Part shown: positions 1 to 8,655 of the stretch, in pieces
Layout of the letters: each line of letters opens with the position of its first letter
Numbering within the stretch: the first letter of the stretch is position 1
Assembly (NCBI GenBank): GCA_947501805.1
Contig: CANMXJ010000006.1
Location: forward strand, 62,001 to 126,000
Reading direction: 5' to 3'
Origin: an uncultured Sulfitobacter sp.
GTDB taxonomy: Bacteria > Pseudomonadota > Alphaproteobacteria > Rhodobacterales > Rhodobacteraceae
Length of the DNA: 64,000 bases
Translations under genes and position numbers: made by a program
Notes under the pieces: model-generated
What the model saw: the letters and a program-made list of their open reading frames with translations, nothing else
Database searches by the model: none
What the model was told of the DNA's origin: nothing

Positions 1-436
1 CATCCTGATTAATCCGGTCATGAACCCTGCTGATCTGGCACTGCCTGTAACGGCGTTGATCAATGCGCTGATGGCCTTGCCGTTCTGTCTGCGAATTCTG
101 GTGCCGCATTTGCGCGATACGATGCAGGATTTTGGTCGTTTAAGCGCGGCACTCGGGTTGCGGGGTTGGCCCTTGTGGCGCTGGGTGGTTTTGCCGCGGC
201 TTGCCCCGCAGATTGGATTTGCGGCAGGGCTGACGGGTGCTTTGTCGATGGGTGATCTTGGTGTGATCGCCTTGTTTGCGGACGCGGATCGCGCAACATT
301 GCCGTTGCAAATGTACCGTTTGATGGGCGCTTATCAAATGGAAGCGGCGGCGGGGGCGGCACTGATCCTTCTTGTTTCAGCGTTGGGCATATTCTGGACC
401 TGTGATGCGATGGGGAGACGATATGCTTCGAATTGA
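1..436 (+). CDS. thiP: Thiamine ABC transporter permease ThiP, C-terminal part
   Basis: The reading frame is open from the left edge, so the start and most of the protein lie outside the window. The visible ~144 residues are hydrophobic and include a permease coupling loop of the EAA type (around SAALGLRGWPLWRW, then LPRLAPQ and a Gly after it), which contacts the ATPase subunit. Family knowledge: ThiP forms the inner-membrane channel for thiamine and its phosphates, fed by periplasmic ThiB. The assignment to thiamine rather than another ion or iron permease rests on the overlapping ATPase gene, which looks like ThiQ (short, about 230 residues). The 3' end overlaps the next gene by 14 bases, so the two are translationally coupled. 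Iron(III)/sulfate-type permeases are the alternative. Confidence 0.75.
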   Translation, partial: ILINPVMNPADLALPVTALINALMALPFCLRILVPHLRDTMQDFGRLSAALGLRGWPLWRWVVLPRLAPQIGFAAGLTGALSMGDLGVIALFADADRATLPLQMYRLMGAYQMEAAAGAALILLVSALGIFWTCDAMGRRYASN

Positions 437-1115
437 GGGCCTGGAGATTGTACAGGGCGCGTTCTGCCTGACGGCGAATATGACGCTGGAGGTGGGTCTT
501 AAGTATGCGGTAATCGGGCCGTCGGGAGCGGGTAAATCAACGTTTTTAGGTGCCTTGTGTGGTTTTGTACCATTGCGGGCAGGGCGGCTGTTTTGGGAAG
601 GTCAGGAGATCACAGACCAAGACCCGGGCAGGCGACCCATGACAATGCTGTTTCAGGACAACAACCTGTTCCCGCATCTGACGGTTTTGCAGAATGTCGG
701 GTTGGGCATCAGGCCGGACTTGAGGTTGAACACGGCAGAAAAAACACAGGTTGAAGCTGCGTTGTCGCGTGTCGGATTGGCTGATCAGATGATCAAGAAA
801 CCAGGTGCCTTGTCTGGCGGGCAACAAAGCCGTGTCGCATTGGCGCGGGTCTTGGTGCAGGCGCGCCCGTTGTTGCTGCTGGATGAACCCTTTGCGGCGC
901 TGGGTCCGGCGTTGCGCAATGAAATGCTTGATCTGGTGCAGGATTTGGTGGCTGAAACCGGTGCAACGCTAATCATGGTAACACATGCGCCCGATGATGT
1001 GAGGCGCATTGCGGATCAGGTGATCTTTGTCGGCTCAGGTCGGGCGGAAGCGCCGAAACCGGCGGCGGAATTGATGGACAATCCGCCGCCGGAGTTACGC
1101 GCCTATTTGGGCTAG
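423..1115 (+). CDS. thiQ: Thiamine ABC transporter ATP-binding protein ThiQ
   Basis: A 230-residue ABC ATPase that powers the ThiP channel on the cytoplasmic side. Visible motifs are Walker A GPSGAGKST near residue 32, a Q-loop in TMLFQDNNLFPHLT, the signature LSGGQQSRVALARVL and Walker B LLLLDEPFAAL followed by a switch histidine (MVTHAPDD). The start is placed at the ATG at 423, where the protein begins MLRIEGLEI as usual for ThiQ; the frame is open further upstream but that part is inside thiP. The short length, without a C-terminal regulatory domain, fits ThiQ better than the longer spermidine or iron ATPases. The gene is convergent with ribH, 16 bases away. Confidence 0.8.
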   Translation: MLRIEGLEIVQGAFCLTANMTLEVGLKYAVIGPSGAGKSTFLGALCGFVPLRAGRLFWEGQEITDQDPGRRPMTMLFQDNNLFPHLTVLQNVGLGIRPDLRLNTAEKTQVEAALSRVGLADQMIKKPGALSGGQQSRVALARVLVQARPLLLLDEPFAALGPALRNEMLDLVQDLVAETGATLIMVTHAPDDVRRIADQVIFVGSGRAEAPKPAAELMDNPPPELRAYLG

Positions 1116-1131
1116 TTGTGGTTGTTACGGA

Positions 1132-1581
1132 TCAGGCAGCGACCATCGCATGCGCGTCCAGTATTTGAAGCGCGGCAGAGGCGGCTTCACGACCCTTCTC
1201 GACAAAATGTGCGTGATAGATTGCGTTGTGGTGCTCGGTCTCTTGATATTGGTGCGGTGTTAGCGAGACCGAGAGCACAGGAACGCCGCTATCAAGTCCG
1301 ACACGCATCAATCCGTCAACAACCGCACTGGCGACAAAGTCGTGCCGGTAGATGCCACCGTCTACTACGAAGGCCGCACAGATAATGGCTTGATATTTGC
1401 CCGTTGCGGCCAGTTTTTGCGCCATCAGCGGCATTTCAAATGCGCCGGGGACTTCAAAAACGTCTACTTGGTTGCGAGGAACCGTTTCGCAAAATCCATC
1501 CAAGCTACGATCCACGATGTCCGCGTGCCAGCGTGCTTTGATAAATGCAAAACGGGCGGGGGCTGAATTGCCGTGTGTCAT
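1132..1581 (-). CDS. ribH: 6,7-dimethyl-8-ribityllumazine synthase (type II)
   Basis: Condenses 5-amino-6-ribitylamino-uracil with dihydroxybutanone phosphate, the penultimate step of riboflavin synthesis, in the cytoplasm. The protein (149 residues from the chosen start) shows the lumazine synthase pattern: FEVPGAFEMP near the middle and a later VPVLSVSLTPH. That last stretch resembles the RibH2 form known from rhizobia and Brucella rather than the usual FGVLT of RibH1. The start is the ATG at 1581 (MTHGNSAP), preceded by a clean AAGGAG; a longer frame exists upstream but lacks such a site. It is a single gene under an FMN riboswitch, so it is expected to be shut down when FMN is plentiful and may be a second, regulated lumazine synthase. 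Confidence 0.88.
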   Translation of the reverse strand: MTHGNSAPARFAFIKARWHADIVDRSLDGFCETVPRNQVDVFEVPGAFEMPLMAQKLAATGKYQAIICAAFVVDGGIYRHDFVASAVVDGLMRVGLDSGVPVLSVSLTPHQYQETEHHNAIYHAHFVEKGREAASAALQILDAHAMVAA

Positions 1582-1662
1582 GTTTGATCTCCTTTTGGTC
1601 CAGACACGTCCACCCAAGGCGATCACAACCGGACGCGCGGCAACCCGCAACATCCAACTGCA

Positions 1663-1799
1663 TTCTCTTTCATCCGGACTATGACCGTCGGCTCCGGACT
1701 TTGACCGGATCTGCTGACACCACCTGAATGGCCGCTCGCGGGCTTGGAGGCGAAACTCCCTACCGCCGGTGGGGAATTGCGCCCCGCCCTGAGAATCCT
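1663..1799 (-). promoter_or_regulatory. FMN riboswitch (RFN element) upstream of ribH
   Basis: Read on the minus strand, the element starts AGGATTCTCAGGGCGGGG, continues with the conserved CCCCACCGGCGGT and GTCAGCAGATCCGG, and ends CATAGTCCGGATGAAAGAGA. These are the hallmark blocks of the RFN aptamer in the right order. It lies about 80 bases before the ribH ATG. No hairpin followed by a run of U is visible between aptamer and start, so control of translation initiation is more likely than attenuation; this last point is inference. Confidence 0.95.
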
Positions 1800-1862
1800 T
1801 GCACCCTGCATCTCAGCTGTGATCTGTGCAAGTCAGTATTCGCGCAGACGTGAGGTCACACC

Positions 1863-2489
1863 ATGCACCCCAATCCGGTTTTCCATGACGCTGACAGCAC
1901 CAAGAATCTTGGCTTTGCCCGAGAACGCGGGTTTGGTGTGTTGGCGGCGAATGGTCCGGATGGTCCGATGTTGAGCCATGTGCCGTTTTTGTTGAGTGAG
2001 AATGGTCAATTGGCGGAGTTACATCTGCTGCGCTCCAATCCGATTGTGCGGGCGCTGAAAGAACCGTTACCTGTGAAAATCGCGGTGAGTGGTGCCGACA
2101 GCTATGTTTCGCCCGACTGGTATGGTGTCGTCGATCAGGTGCCGACGTGGAATTATGTGGCGGTACATTTGACGGGTATGCTGGAACGACGCCCGCAAGA
2201 TGAATTGCATGATCTGCTGGATCGTCAATCAGCCATGTATGAGGATCGCCTGCTGCCCAAAACCCCGTGGAAAACCGCCAAGATGACACCGGATGTGATG
2301 GAAAAGATGATGCGGATGATTGTGCCATGCAGGATGCGGGTCACAGGTGTGGATGGCACATGGAAATTGGGGCAGAACAAGCCTGCTGAAGTCCGTCAGG
2401 CGGCAGCAGATCATGTAGCCGCCTACGGGTTTGGCAGCGAGACGGCAATTGTCGCCGCATTGATGATGGGCGCGGGCAAGGCGGATTGA
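1863..2489 (+). CDS. PaiB-type FMN-binding negative transcriptional regulator family protein
   Basis: 208 residues with the PaiB/FMN_bind_2 pattern: an N-terminal MHPNPVF, then LGFARERGFGVLAAN, LSHVPFLL and the central YVSPDWYG followed by VPTWNYVAVH. These segments form the split-barrel flavin site in the family. In Bacillus, PaiB represses protease and sporulation genes, but most homologues have no proven regulatory role and may be flavin-dependent enzymes. It is transcribed divergently from the riboswitch-controlled ribH, an arrangement that suits a flavin-related protein, though no FMN control of this strand is visible. A weak AGG lies eight bases before the ATG. Confidence 0.8.
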   Translation: MHPNPVFHDADSTKNLGFARERGFGVLAANGPDGPMLSHVPFLLSENGQLAELHLLRSNPIVRALKEPLPVKIAVSGADSYVSPDWYGVVDQVPTWNYVAVHLTGMLERRPQDELHDLLDRQSAMYEDRLLPKTPWKTAKMTPDVMEKMMRMIVPCRMRVTGVDGTWKLGQNKPAEVRQAAADHVAAYGFGSETAIVAALMMGAGKAD

Positions 2490-2572
2490 ATGCCACCGGA
2501 GGTTACAATCCAGTGATTGCACCTCGTTCATGTAGCGGTGATACTTTGACGAACACAATCAGGAGCCAGCCG

Positions 2573-3181
2573 ATGAAACTCGCCTATTCCCCGACCTCCC
2601 CTTATGTGCGTAAGGTAATGGTGCTGTTGCACGAAACCGGACAGCTTGACGATGTGACGCTGGATGAACGTGTCACAACGCCGCTGAAACCCGATGATGC
2701 ATTGCTGCCAAACAATCCGCTGGGAAAAGTACCAGCGCTGGAACGGGCAGATGGACCTGCGTTGTATGATAGCCGTGTGATTTGCGCCTATCTGAATGAT
2801 CGTGCAAAGGGTACGCTTTACGGTTCTGGCAGCCGCCACTGGGATATTCTGACGCTTGAGGCCACGGCAGACGGTATTTTGGATGCGGCTTTGTCGATGA
2901 CCTACGAGGCGCGGATGCGTCCCGAGAACAAACAGATGCCGGAATGGGTTGAAGGTCAGTGGGACAAAATTGCCCGTGCGTGCGGCGCGATCAATACCCG
3001 CTGGATGAGCCATTTGTCAGGGCCGCTGGATATGGGGCAAATCGCTGTTGGTTGCGCGCTGGGCTATGTTGATCTGCGCCATGATGCACGCGGCTGGCGC
3101 AAGGGTAATGATGCATTGGCGGCGTGGTTCGAGACGTTTGATTCGCGCCCCTCGATGGCAACAACACGTCCGCCAACGTAA
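2573..3181 (+). CDS. Glutathione S-transferase family protein
   Basis: 202 residues with a thioredoxin-like N-terminal domain (MKLAYSPTSPYVRKVMVLL), the cis-proline segment LGKVPALE near residue 53, the glutathione-contact segment DSRVICAYL near residue 68, and an all-helical C-terminal domain. The start is the ATG at 2573, preceded by AGGAG; the frame is open upstream to 2486 but the added residues do not match the family. It is a cytoplasmic conjugating or reductase-type GST; the substrate cannot be told. It stands alone, 80 bases after the PaiB-like gene. Confidence 0.85.
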   Translation: MKLAYSPTSPYVRKVMVLLHETGQLDDVTLDERVTTPLKPDDALLPNNPLGKVPALERADGPALYDSRVICAYLNDRAKGTLYGSGSRHWDILTLEATADGILDAALSMTYEARMRPENKQMPEWVEGQWDKIARACGAINTRWMSHLSGPLDMGQIAVGCALGYVDLRHDARGWRKGNDALAAWFETFDSRPSMATTRPPT

Positions 3182-3364
3182 AAACGGTGACAAAAGAACG
3201 CAGTTTTCACCATCTTAACCCCAGACTGCGACCCTTTGCGCAAGATTGGCATCTAGACGCACCCGAACCAGCGGGCTAGATACCACCATAATTCGGGCGC
3301 CCTGTATTTTGTGCGTCGTTTGCAAGTGGCCATTCCCAAGGCCTCGAAAGATTGGAGAAAGTAC

Positions 3365-3925
3365 GTGTCCAACGCAGAAGATCACGCAGGCACCCGTAGG
3401 GATTTCCTGTATTATGCAACTGCCGGTACTGGCGCTGTCGGTGTCGGTGCGGCGGTTTGGCCTTTGGTTAACCAGATGAACCCCTCTGCGGACGTGCTGG
3501 CGCTGTCATCCATCCGTGTGGATGTGGGCGATCTTGAGGTCGGTTCGCAGCTGACAGTTAAATGGCTGGGTAAGCCGGTGTTCATTCGCCGTCGTACCGA
3601 AGAAGAGATCGAGGCCGCACGCGCGGTCGAGTTGTCTGAACTGCCCGATCAGGGTGCCGAGAACGACAACCTGCCAGCCGGATCAACTGCGGTTGATGAA
3701 AACCGCACGCTGGACGAAGCGGGCGAATGGTTGGTCATGATGGGCGTATGTACACACCTTGGCTGCGTTCCTTTGGGTGATGCTGGCGATTTTGACGGTT
3801 GGTTTTGCCCCTGTCATGGATCACACTACGACACGTCCGGCCGTATCCGTAAAGGGCCAGCACCGACCAATCTTCCGGTCCCTGTGGCCGAATTCGTGGA
3901 TGAAACCACGATTAAACTGGGTTAA
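3365..3925 (+). CDS. petA: Ubiquinol-cytochrome c reductase, Rieske iron-sulfur subunit
   Basis: First gene of the bc1 operon. The 2Fe-2S cluster ligands are visible in CTHLGC and CPCHGSHYD, in a C-terminal Rieske domain of the bc1 type. The N-terminus carries a twin-arginine ([13 protein letters not shown]) and a single membrane anchor, consistent with Tat-dependent insertion. The start is taken as the GTG at 3365, giving [14 protein letters not shown] (initiator read as Met) with a GGAGA about five bases upstream; a longer GTG start at 3311 would add 18 residues without family support. The protein moves an electron from ubiquinol to cytochrome c1 on the periplasmic side. It lies 11 bases before petB. 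Confidence 0.93.
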   Translation: MSNAEDHAGTRRDFLYYATAGTGAVGVGAAVWPLVNQMNPSADVLALSSIRVDVGDLEVGSQLTVKWLGKPVFIRRRTEEEIEAARAVELSELPDQGAENDNLPAGSTAVDENRTLDEAGEWLVMMGVCTHLGCVPLGDAGDFDGWFCPCHGSHYDTSGRIRKGPAPTNLPVPVAEFVDETTIKLG

Positions 3926-3936
3926 GGGAGAGAAAG

Positions 3937-5280
3937 ATGTCTGGAATTCCTCACGACCATTACGAGCCGAAGACGAAAGGCGAAAAGTGGCTGGACAGCC
4001 GCCTGCCAATCGTTGGCCTGATGTACAACACTTTGATGATCCCCACACCCAAGAACCTGAACTGGATGTGGATATGGGGCATCGTCCTGACCTTCTGTCT
4101 GGTTCTGCAAATTGCGACCGGCGTTGTGCTGGCGATGCATTACACGCCTCATGTTGATAACGCTTTTGCCTCTGTTGAGCATATCATGCGCAACGTGAAC
4201 GGCGGTCACATGCTGCGCTACATGCATGCAAACGGGGCCTCCCTGTTCTTTGTTGCAGTCTACGCGCATATCTTCCGTGGTCTGTATTACGGTTCCTACA
4301 AGGCACCACGCGAAGTGACGTGGATCATCGGCATGCTGATTTACCTGTTGATGATGGCAACCGGTTTCATGGGGTACGTTTTGCCATGGGGTCAAATGTC
4401 CTTCTGGGGTGCAACCGTGATCACCGGCCTGTTTGGCGCGATCCCGTTTGTTGGTGAAGCGCTGCAAACCTTCTTGCTGGGTGGACCTGCGGTTGATAAC
4501 GCCACGCTGAATCGTTTCTTCAGTTTGCACTACTTGCTGCCCTTCGTGATTGCGGCTCTTGTGGCCGTCCACATCTGGGCCTTCCACACAACGGGGAATA
4601 ACAACCCTACGGGTGTCGAGGTACGTCGTGGGTCTAAAGAAGAAGCCGCGAAAGATACACTGCCGTTCTGGCCCTACTTCGTGATCAAAGACCTGTTCGC
4701 GTTGGCTGTTATTCTGGCTGTGTTCTTTGCCGTTGTCGGTTTCATGCCGAACTACCTTGGCCACCCTGACAACTACATCGAAGCGAACGCGCTAGCGACG
4801 CCTGCACATATTGTGCCGGAGTGGTATTTCCTGCCGTTCTACGCAATCCTGCGTGCCTTCACATCCGAGGTCTGGGTTGTTCAGATCGCGTCCTTTGTGA
4901 CCGGTGGCATCATCGACGCAAAGTTCTTTGGTGTGCTGGCGATGTTCGGTGCGATTGCCGTGATGGCCGCTGTGCCGTGGCTTGACACTTCTAATGTTCG
5001 TTCAGGTCGCTATCGTCCGATGTTCAAGTGGTGGTTTGCCCTGCTGGTTGTCGATTTCTTTGCCCTGATGTGGCTGGGCGCGATGCCTGCGGAGGAGCCT
5101 TATGCGTCCTTCTCACTGATCGCATCGGCCTATTGGTTCGCCTACTTCCTGGTGATCCTGCCGCTACTGGGTGTGATTGAGAAACCATTGCCGCAGCCTG
5201 CGACAATCGAAGAAGACTTTGACTCGCATTACGGCCCTAACGCCGATGCTGGCAAAACAGCCGTAAAACCGGCGGAGTGA
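3937..5280 (+). CDS. petB: Cytochrome b of the bc1 complex
   Basis: 447 residues, an integral membrane di-haem protein that carries both quinone sites. The Qo-site PEWY motif is seen in [16 protein letters not shown], and the four haem-ligand histidines sit in the second and fourth helices (HANGASLFF region and [17 protein letters not shown]). The start has a GGGAGAG Shine-Dalgarno directly upstream. The length and separate cytochrome c1 gene are typical of Rhodobacterales fbc/pet operons. The stop codon overlaps the start region of petC. Confidence 0.96.
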   Translation: MSGIPHDHYEPKTKGEKWLDSRLPIVGLMYNTLMIPTPKNLNWMWIWGIVLTFCLVLQIATGVVLAMHYTPHVDNAFASVEHIMRNVNGGHMLRYMHANGASLFFVAVYAHIFRGLYYGSYKAPREVTWIIGMLIYLLMMATGFMGYVLPWGQMSFWGATVITGLFGAIPFVGEALQTFLLGGPAVDNATLNRFFSLHYLLPFVIAALVAVHIWAFHTTGNNNPTGVEVRRGSKEEAAKDTLPFWPYFVIKDLFALAVILAVFFAVVGFMPNYLGHPDNYIEANALATPAHIVPEWYFLPFYAILRAFTSEVWVVQIASFVTGGIIDAKFFGVLAMFGAIAVMAAVPWLDTSNVRSGRYRPMFKWWFALLVVDFFALMWLGAMPAEEPYASFSLIASAYWFAYFLVILPLLGVIEKPLPQPATIEEDFDSHYGPNADAGKTAVKPAE

Positions 5281-6083
5281 TGAAAATGAACATGATCAAA
5301 AAACTAACAGTTTCAGCACTTGTTGCCCTTGGCCTTAGCACTTCGGGTGCTCTGGCTGCGGGGGGGGGCGACCAGCATATCGAAGATTTCGACTTTTCGT
5401 TCGAGGGGCCTTTTGGTGCCTATGACGTGAATCAACTTCAGCGTGGTCTGCAGATCTACACCGAAGTCTGTTCCGCCTGTCACGGTCTGAAATTCGTACC
5501 GATCCGCACCTTGGGCGATGCTGGTGGACCAATGATGCCCGAAGAGCAGGTGATCGAATACGCCAAGCAATTCGAGGTTTTCGATGCCGAACTGGATGAT
5601 TTCCGTGAAGCAACGCCAACCGATCATTTTCCCGCTTCAAACTTGGAAGATGCGCCAGATTTGTCTTTGATGGCAAAAAAGCGCGCCGGATTTCACGGTC
5701 CGTACGGATTGGGGATCAACCAGTTCTTTAAAGGCATCGGCGGCGCAGAGTATCTTGCTTCGTTGTTGACCGGCTATACCGGTGAAGAAAAAGAGGAAGC
5801 TGGTGTTACCTTTTACGAGAATACCGCGTTTCCGGGAGGCTGGATTGCCATGGCACCGCCGCTATATGGTGATGATGTGGAATTCGTAGACGGTCATGAC
5901 ACAGACCTGCACCACCTGTCAGCGGACGTTTCCGCGTTCTTGATGTGGACGGCAGAACCCAAGATGATGGCACGCAAGCAGGCCGGTTTCGCGGGTGTGA
6001 TCTTCCTCACGCTGCTGGCGGTACTGCTATATCTGACCAACAAACGTCTTTGGGCACCTGTAAAGCACAGAAACGAAGACTAA
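5280..6083 (+). CDS. petC: Cytochrome c1 of the bc1 complex
   Basis: About 267 residues with a signal peptide ([20 protein letters not shown]), the haem-binding motif CSACH at roughly residue 62, a methionine-rich distal segment, and one C-terminal membrane helix before a short basic tail. It accepts electrons from the Rieske centre and reduces soluble or membrane cytochrome c. Several starts are possible: GTG 5277, ATG 5280 overlapping the petB stop, ATG 5286 and ATG 5292. ATG 5280 is chosen because of translational coupling, but the signal peptide is the same in each case. A strong terminator follows 24 bases downstream and ends the operon. Confidence 0.94.
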   Translation: MKMNMIKKLTVSALVALGLSTSGALAAGGGDQHIEDFDFSFEGPFGAYDVNQLQRGLQIYTEVCSACHGLKFVPIRTLGDAGGPMMPEEQVIEYAKQFEVFDAELDDFREATPTDHFPASNLEDAPDLSLMAKKRAGFHGPYGLGINQFFKGIGGAEYLASLLTGYTGEEKEEAGVTFYENTAFPGGWIAMAPPLYGDDVEFVDGHDTDLHHLSADVSAFLMWTAEPKMMARKQAGFAGVIFLTLLAVLLYLTNKRLWAPVKHRNED

Positions 6084-6106
6084 CTTAGCAACCATTCAAG
6101 AAATAC

Positions 6107-6140
6107 AAAAACCCCCGCAGATATCCTGTGGGGGTTTTTT
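6107..6140 (+). terminator. Rho-independent terminator of petABC
   Basis: The arms ACCCCCGCAG and CTGTGGGGGT pair over ten bases (one G-U) around a five-base loop and are followed by six T. The A-run on the other side would let it also serve the convergent mtaB gene, which ends at 6165. Confidence 0.9.
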
Positions 6141-6164
6141 GCGTCTGGACGACAGCGCCGTTGA

Positions 6165-7418
6165 TCAGGCGAGAAGTTGGGTTTCGCTTGCGCTCCGAAT
6201 GGAGGCATTTACGATTTGGCCCTCTGATTGAGGCGTTTCGAATCGTACTTCGGTAAACTGCTCTGTGCGGCCCATGTTTGTGTTTTCCATCAGGATGCGA
6301 TGCATCTTGCCAACCTGTGCATGCAGGTGTTTTTGCACCTGCGCCTCACCTGTTGCACGCAACTGTGCGGCACGTTCTTTGATCTGTGCACCATTTACCG
6401 GCGGCATCCGTGCTGCGGGGGTGCCGGGGCGGGCCGAATAAGGAAAGACATGTAACCATGTCAGGTCGCACTCCTGAACCAACCGCAGTGAATTCTCGAA
6501 CATGGGCTGCGTTTCAGTTGGAAAGCCTGCGATGATGTCTGCACCAAAGGTCATGTCGGGCCGCAGCCGTCTGGCTTCTTCACAAAAGCCGATGGCATCA
6601 TTGCGCAGGTGGCGGCGCTTCATCCGTTTCAGGATCATGTCGTCCCCGTGCTGCAAAGATAGATGCAGGTGAGGCATAAGGCGCGGCTCTGTCGCAATGG
6701 CTTGCATCAGGTTTTCATCAACTTCGATGCTGTCGATGGAGCTGATCCTGAGCCGTGGCAGATCGGGGACGAGCCGCAAAATCCGCATCACCAGATCGCC
6801 AAGTTTCGGCATCGCAGGTAGGTCTGCACCCCATGATGTCAGGTCCACACCGGTCAACACGATTTCGTTGAACCCTTTGTCCACCAGCCTTTTAATCTGA
6901 TCCACAACCACGCCGGCAGGGACAGAGCGGGAATTGCCTCGGCCAAAGGGAATGATGCAAAACGTGCAGCGATGGTCGCAGCCATTCTGGACCTGCACAT
7001 AGGCGCGACTGCGTGTACCAAAACCGTCAATCAGATGCCCGGCTGTTTCGGTGACTGACATGATGTCATCAACCTGAACCTTCTCGGTTTCTCCGATGAA
7101 ATCCGCCGCAAGGCCTTGCCAGGTGTCCGGCATCATCTTTTCAGTGTTGCCTATCACGGCATCCACTTCATCCATATTGGCAAAGGTGTCCGGTTCTGTT
7201 TGTGCGGCACATCCGGTTACAATCAGACGTGCATCGGGATTTGCCTTGCGAAGCTTTCGGATATCCTGGCGGGCCTTGCGCACGGCCTCGGCAGTTACAG
7301 CGCAGGTGTTCACGACAATTGCGTTCTCTAGTCCTGCTTGTCCGGCAAGATCTTTCATCGCCTCAACTTCATACGCATTCAGGCGGCAACCGTGATTGGA
7401 AAAGACGGGCGCAGTCAT
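6165..7418 (-). CDS. mtaB: tRNA t6A37 methylthiotransferase MtaB
   Basis: 417-residue radical-SAM enzyme that converts N6-threonylcarbamoyladenosine at position 37 of ANN-decoding tRNAs to the 2-methylthio form. The N-terminal methylthiotransferase domain has its cluster cysteines at NHGC (Cys11), VVNTC and VTGC. The SAM cluster motif is CDHRCTFC near residue 147, followed by FGRGNSRS, and a C-terminal TRAM-like segment closes the protein. The N-terminus VFSNHGCRLN and total length fit MtaB rather than MiaB or RimO. Its ATG overlaps the dapF stop (ATGA), so the two genes form a coupled pair. Confidence 0.92.
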   Translation of the reverse strand: MTAPVFSNHGCRLNAYEVEAMKDLAGQAGLENAIVVNTCAVTAEAVRKARQDIRKLRKANPDARLIVTGCAAQTEPDTFANMDEVDAVIGNTEKMMPDTWQGLAADFIGETEKVQVDDIMSVTETAGHLIDGFGTRSRAYVQVQNGCDHRCTFCIIPFGRGNSRSVPAGVVVDQIKRLVDKGFNEIVLTGVDLTSWGADLPAMPKLGDLVMRILRLVPDLPRLRISSIDSIEVDENLMQAIATEPRLMPHLHLSLQHGDDMILKRMKRRHLRNDAIGFCEEARRLRPDMTFGADIIAGFPTETQPMFENSLRLVQECDLTWLHVFPYSARPGTPAARMPPVNGAQIKERAAQLRATGEAQVQKHLHAQVGKMHRILMENTNMGRTEQFTEVRFETPQSEGQIVNASIRSASETQLLA

Positions 7419-8248
7419 TTCAGGCTCTCCAGAAACTCTTGCGTTAACGTGCCGCTGAAGACATGTGTCGTTGGCCCCGTCATCCAGACGCCATCGTCGC
7501 GCCAGTCTACGTGCAGAGTGCCGCCGTCCAGATCAATGCGCACCTTGCGCCCTGTAAGCCCTCTGCGCGCTGCCGCCACGCCTGTAGCACAGGAGGACGA
7601 GCCGGAAGCCAGCGTGACCCCCACCCCCCGTTCCCAGACCCGCATGCGGATATGGTCAGGACCGATGATCTGGGCGATCTGTACGTTGGTGCGTTCGGGA
7701 TAAAGTGGATGGTTTTCGATACCGGGACCAAAGTCTTCAAGAACAATACGCGCGACATCTTCGACGAAGAACGTACAATGCGGATTACCCATACCTGTCG
7801 CGGTTGGTTCGCCCGCTATCGGCAGCCGCAGGGTATCCATCTCTTGCGCCAGAGGCACGTCTTGCCAATCCAGTTGCGGATGCCCCATGTTCACGGCTGT
7901 CAGCCCGTCACCCATGTCGCGGGCGGCAAGATCCCCACGTTCGGTCGAGAGCAGCAGATCGGTTTTCCCGCTTTCTTCCATCAGGAACCGTGCGACACAG
8001 CGCGTTGCGTTCCCACAAGCACCCGCAGTCGAGCCATCCGCATTAAAAAACGTCAAATGAGCATCACCGGAACCCTCTGAGATCACGGCAAGCTGGTCGA
8101 ATCCGACGCCAAATTGCCTGTGACTGATTCCTTTGGCCATTTTTGGAGAGATTTCGCGCTTTTGCGCACGCATATCCACGACGACAAAGTCGTTTCCAAG
8201 CCCATGCATCTTCATAAAGGGCAAACCGATGGCGAGATCACTACACAT
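7415..8248 (-). CDS. dapF: Diaminopimelate epimerase
   Basis: Interconverts LL- and meso-diaminopimelate for lysine and peptidoglycan synthesis, without a cofactor. The two catalytic cysteines are visible in TAGACGNATRC and SGSSSCATGVAAA; the N-terminal MKMHGLGNDFVV is diagnostic. The first motif reads ACGNATRC where many family members have CGNGTRC, a mild variation. The start is uncertain: ATG at 8248 is chosen because roseobacter homologues carry a short leader before LPFMKMHG, but ATG 8215 and ATG 8257 are possible and no strong Shine-Dalgarno decides. It is the upstream gene of the dapF-mtaB pair. Confidence 0.9.
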   Translation of the reverse strand: MCSDLAIGLPFMKMHGLGNDFVVVDMRAQKREISPKMAKGISHRQFGVGFDQLAVISEGSGDAHLTFFNADGSTAGACGNATRCVARFLMEESGKTDLLLSTERGDLAARDMGDGLTAVNMGHPQLDWQDVPLAQEMDTLRLPIAGEPTATGMGNPHCTFFVEDVARIVLEDFGPGIENHPLYPERTNVQIAQIIGPDHIRMRVWERGVGVTLASGSSSCATGVAAARRGLTGRKVRIDLDGGTLHVDWRDDGVWMTGPTTHVFSGTLTQEFLESLK

Positions 8249-8314
8249 TAGGCGCATATAAACCGCCCAGTGCAACATATCCAGCATGTGCCGGTGTTTT
8301 CACACTTTATGGGC

Positions 8315-8343
8315 TTGACCCTATCGGCGCTCCTTTCTAAATA
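8315..8343 (+). promoter_or_regulatory. Sigma-70 promoter for tRNA-Lys
   Basis: TTGACC (8315-8320) and TAAATA (8338-8343) are separated by 17 bases. The expected start of transcription lies a few bases before the tRNA at 8354. Confidence 0.7.
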
Positions 8344-8353
8344 CGCGCCTAGT

Positions 8354-8429
8354 GGGCCTGTAGCTCAGTTGGTAGAGCAACTGACTTTTAATCAGTAGGT
8401 CTCCGGTTCGAACCCGGACGGGCTCACCA
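8354..8429 (+). tRNA. tRNA-Lys (anticodon UUU)
   Basis: All 76 bases fold as a cloverleaf: acceptor GGGCCTG against CGGGCTC, D-stem GCTC/GAGC, anticodon stem ACTGA/TCAGT with loop CTTTTAA, T-arm TCCGG-TTCGAAC-CCGGA, discriminator A and an encoded CCA. The anticodon in the middle of the loop is TTT. The tRNA sits exactly where housekeeping genes give way to the surface-polysaccharide region. No copy of its 3' end was found elsewhere in the window. Confidence 0.97.
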
Positions 8430-8655
8430 TTTCACAACGCAAGGCGATATGTGATTTGAGATGTAGCAATAGAGTTTTGTTGTTTGGACGAGACTTTGAA
8501 CCAAAGAGCCTTGCGCAGGGTTCGGTTGGAGACGTCTCTGAACGTGAAGCGCAAGCACCTATGTCTAAGCGCCTTAGAGCTGATTAAGCAGTAAAGCCAT
8601 GCAGCCCACCCAATAAACGCGTGGGTGTGCCGATCTCTAAGGCCCATCAGCGTAC

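Noticed and set aside
3182-3364. Inverted repeat GGTG...CACC after the GST gene, considered as a terminator
   Set aside because: The stem has a bulge and there is no T-run behind it, so the call is too weak.
3922-4764. 280-codon open frame on the minus strand across petB
   Set aside because: It lies antisense to an unmistakable cytochrome b gene; the translation is His/Arg/Gln-rich with no domain.
8432-8647. 71-codon minus-strand frame after tRNA-Lys, considered as an integrase scar
   Set aside because: No similarity is recognised, and the tRNA 3' end is not repeated elsewhere in the window, so no attachment site can be shown.
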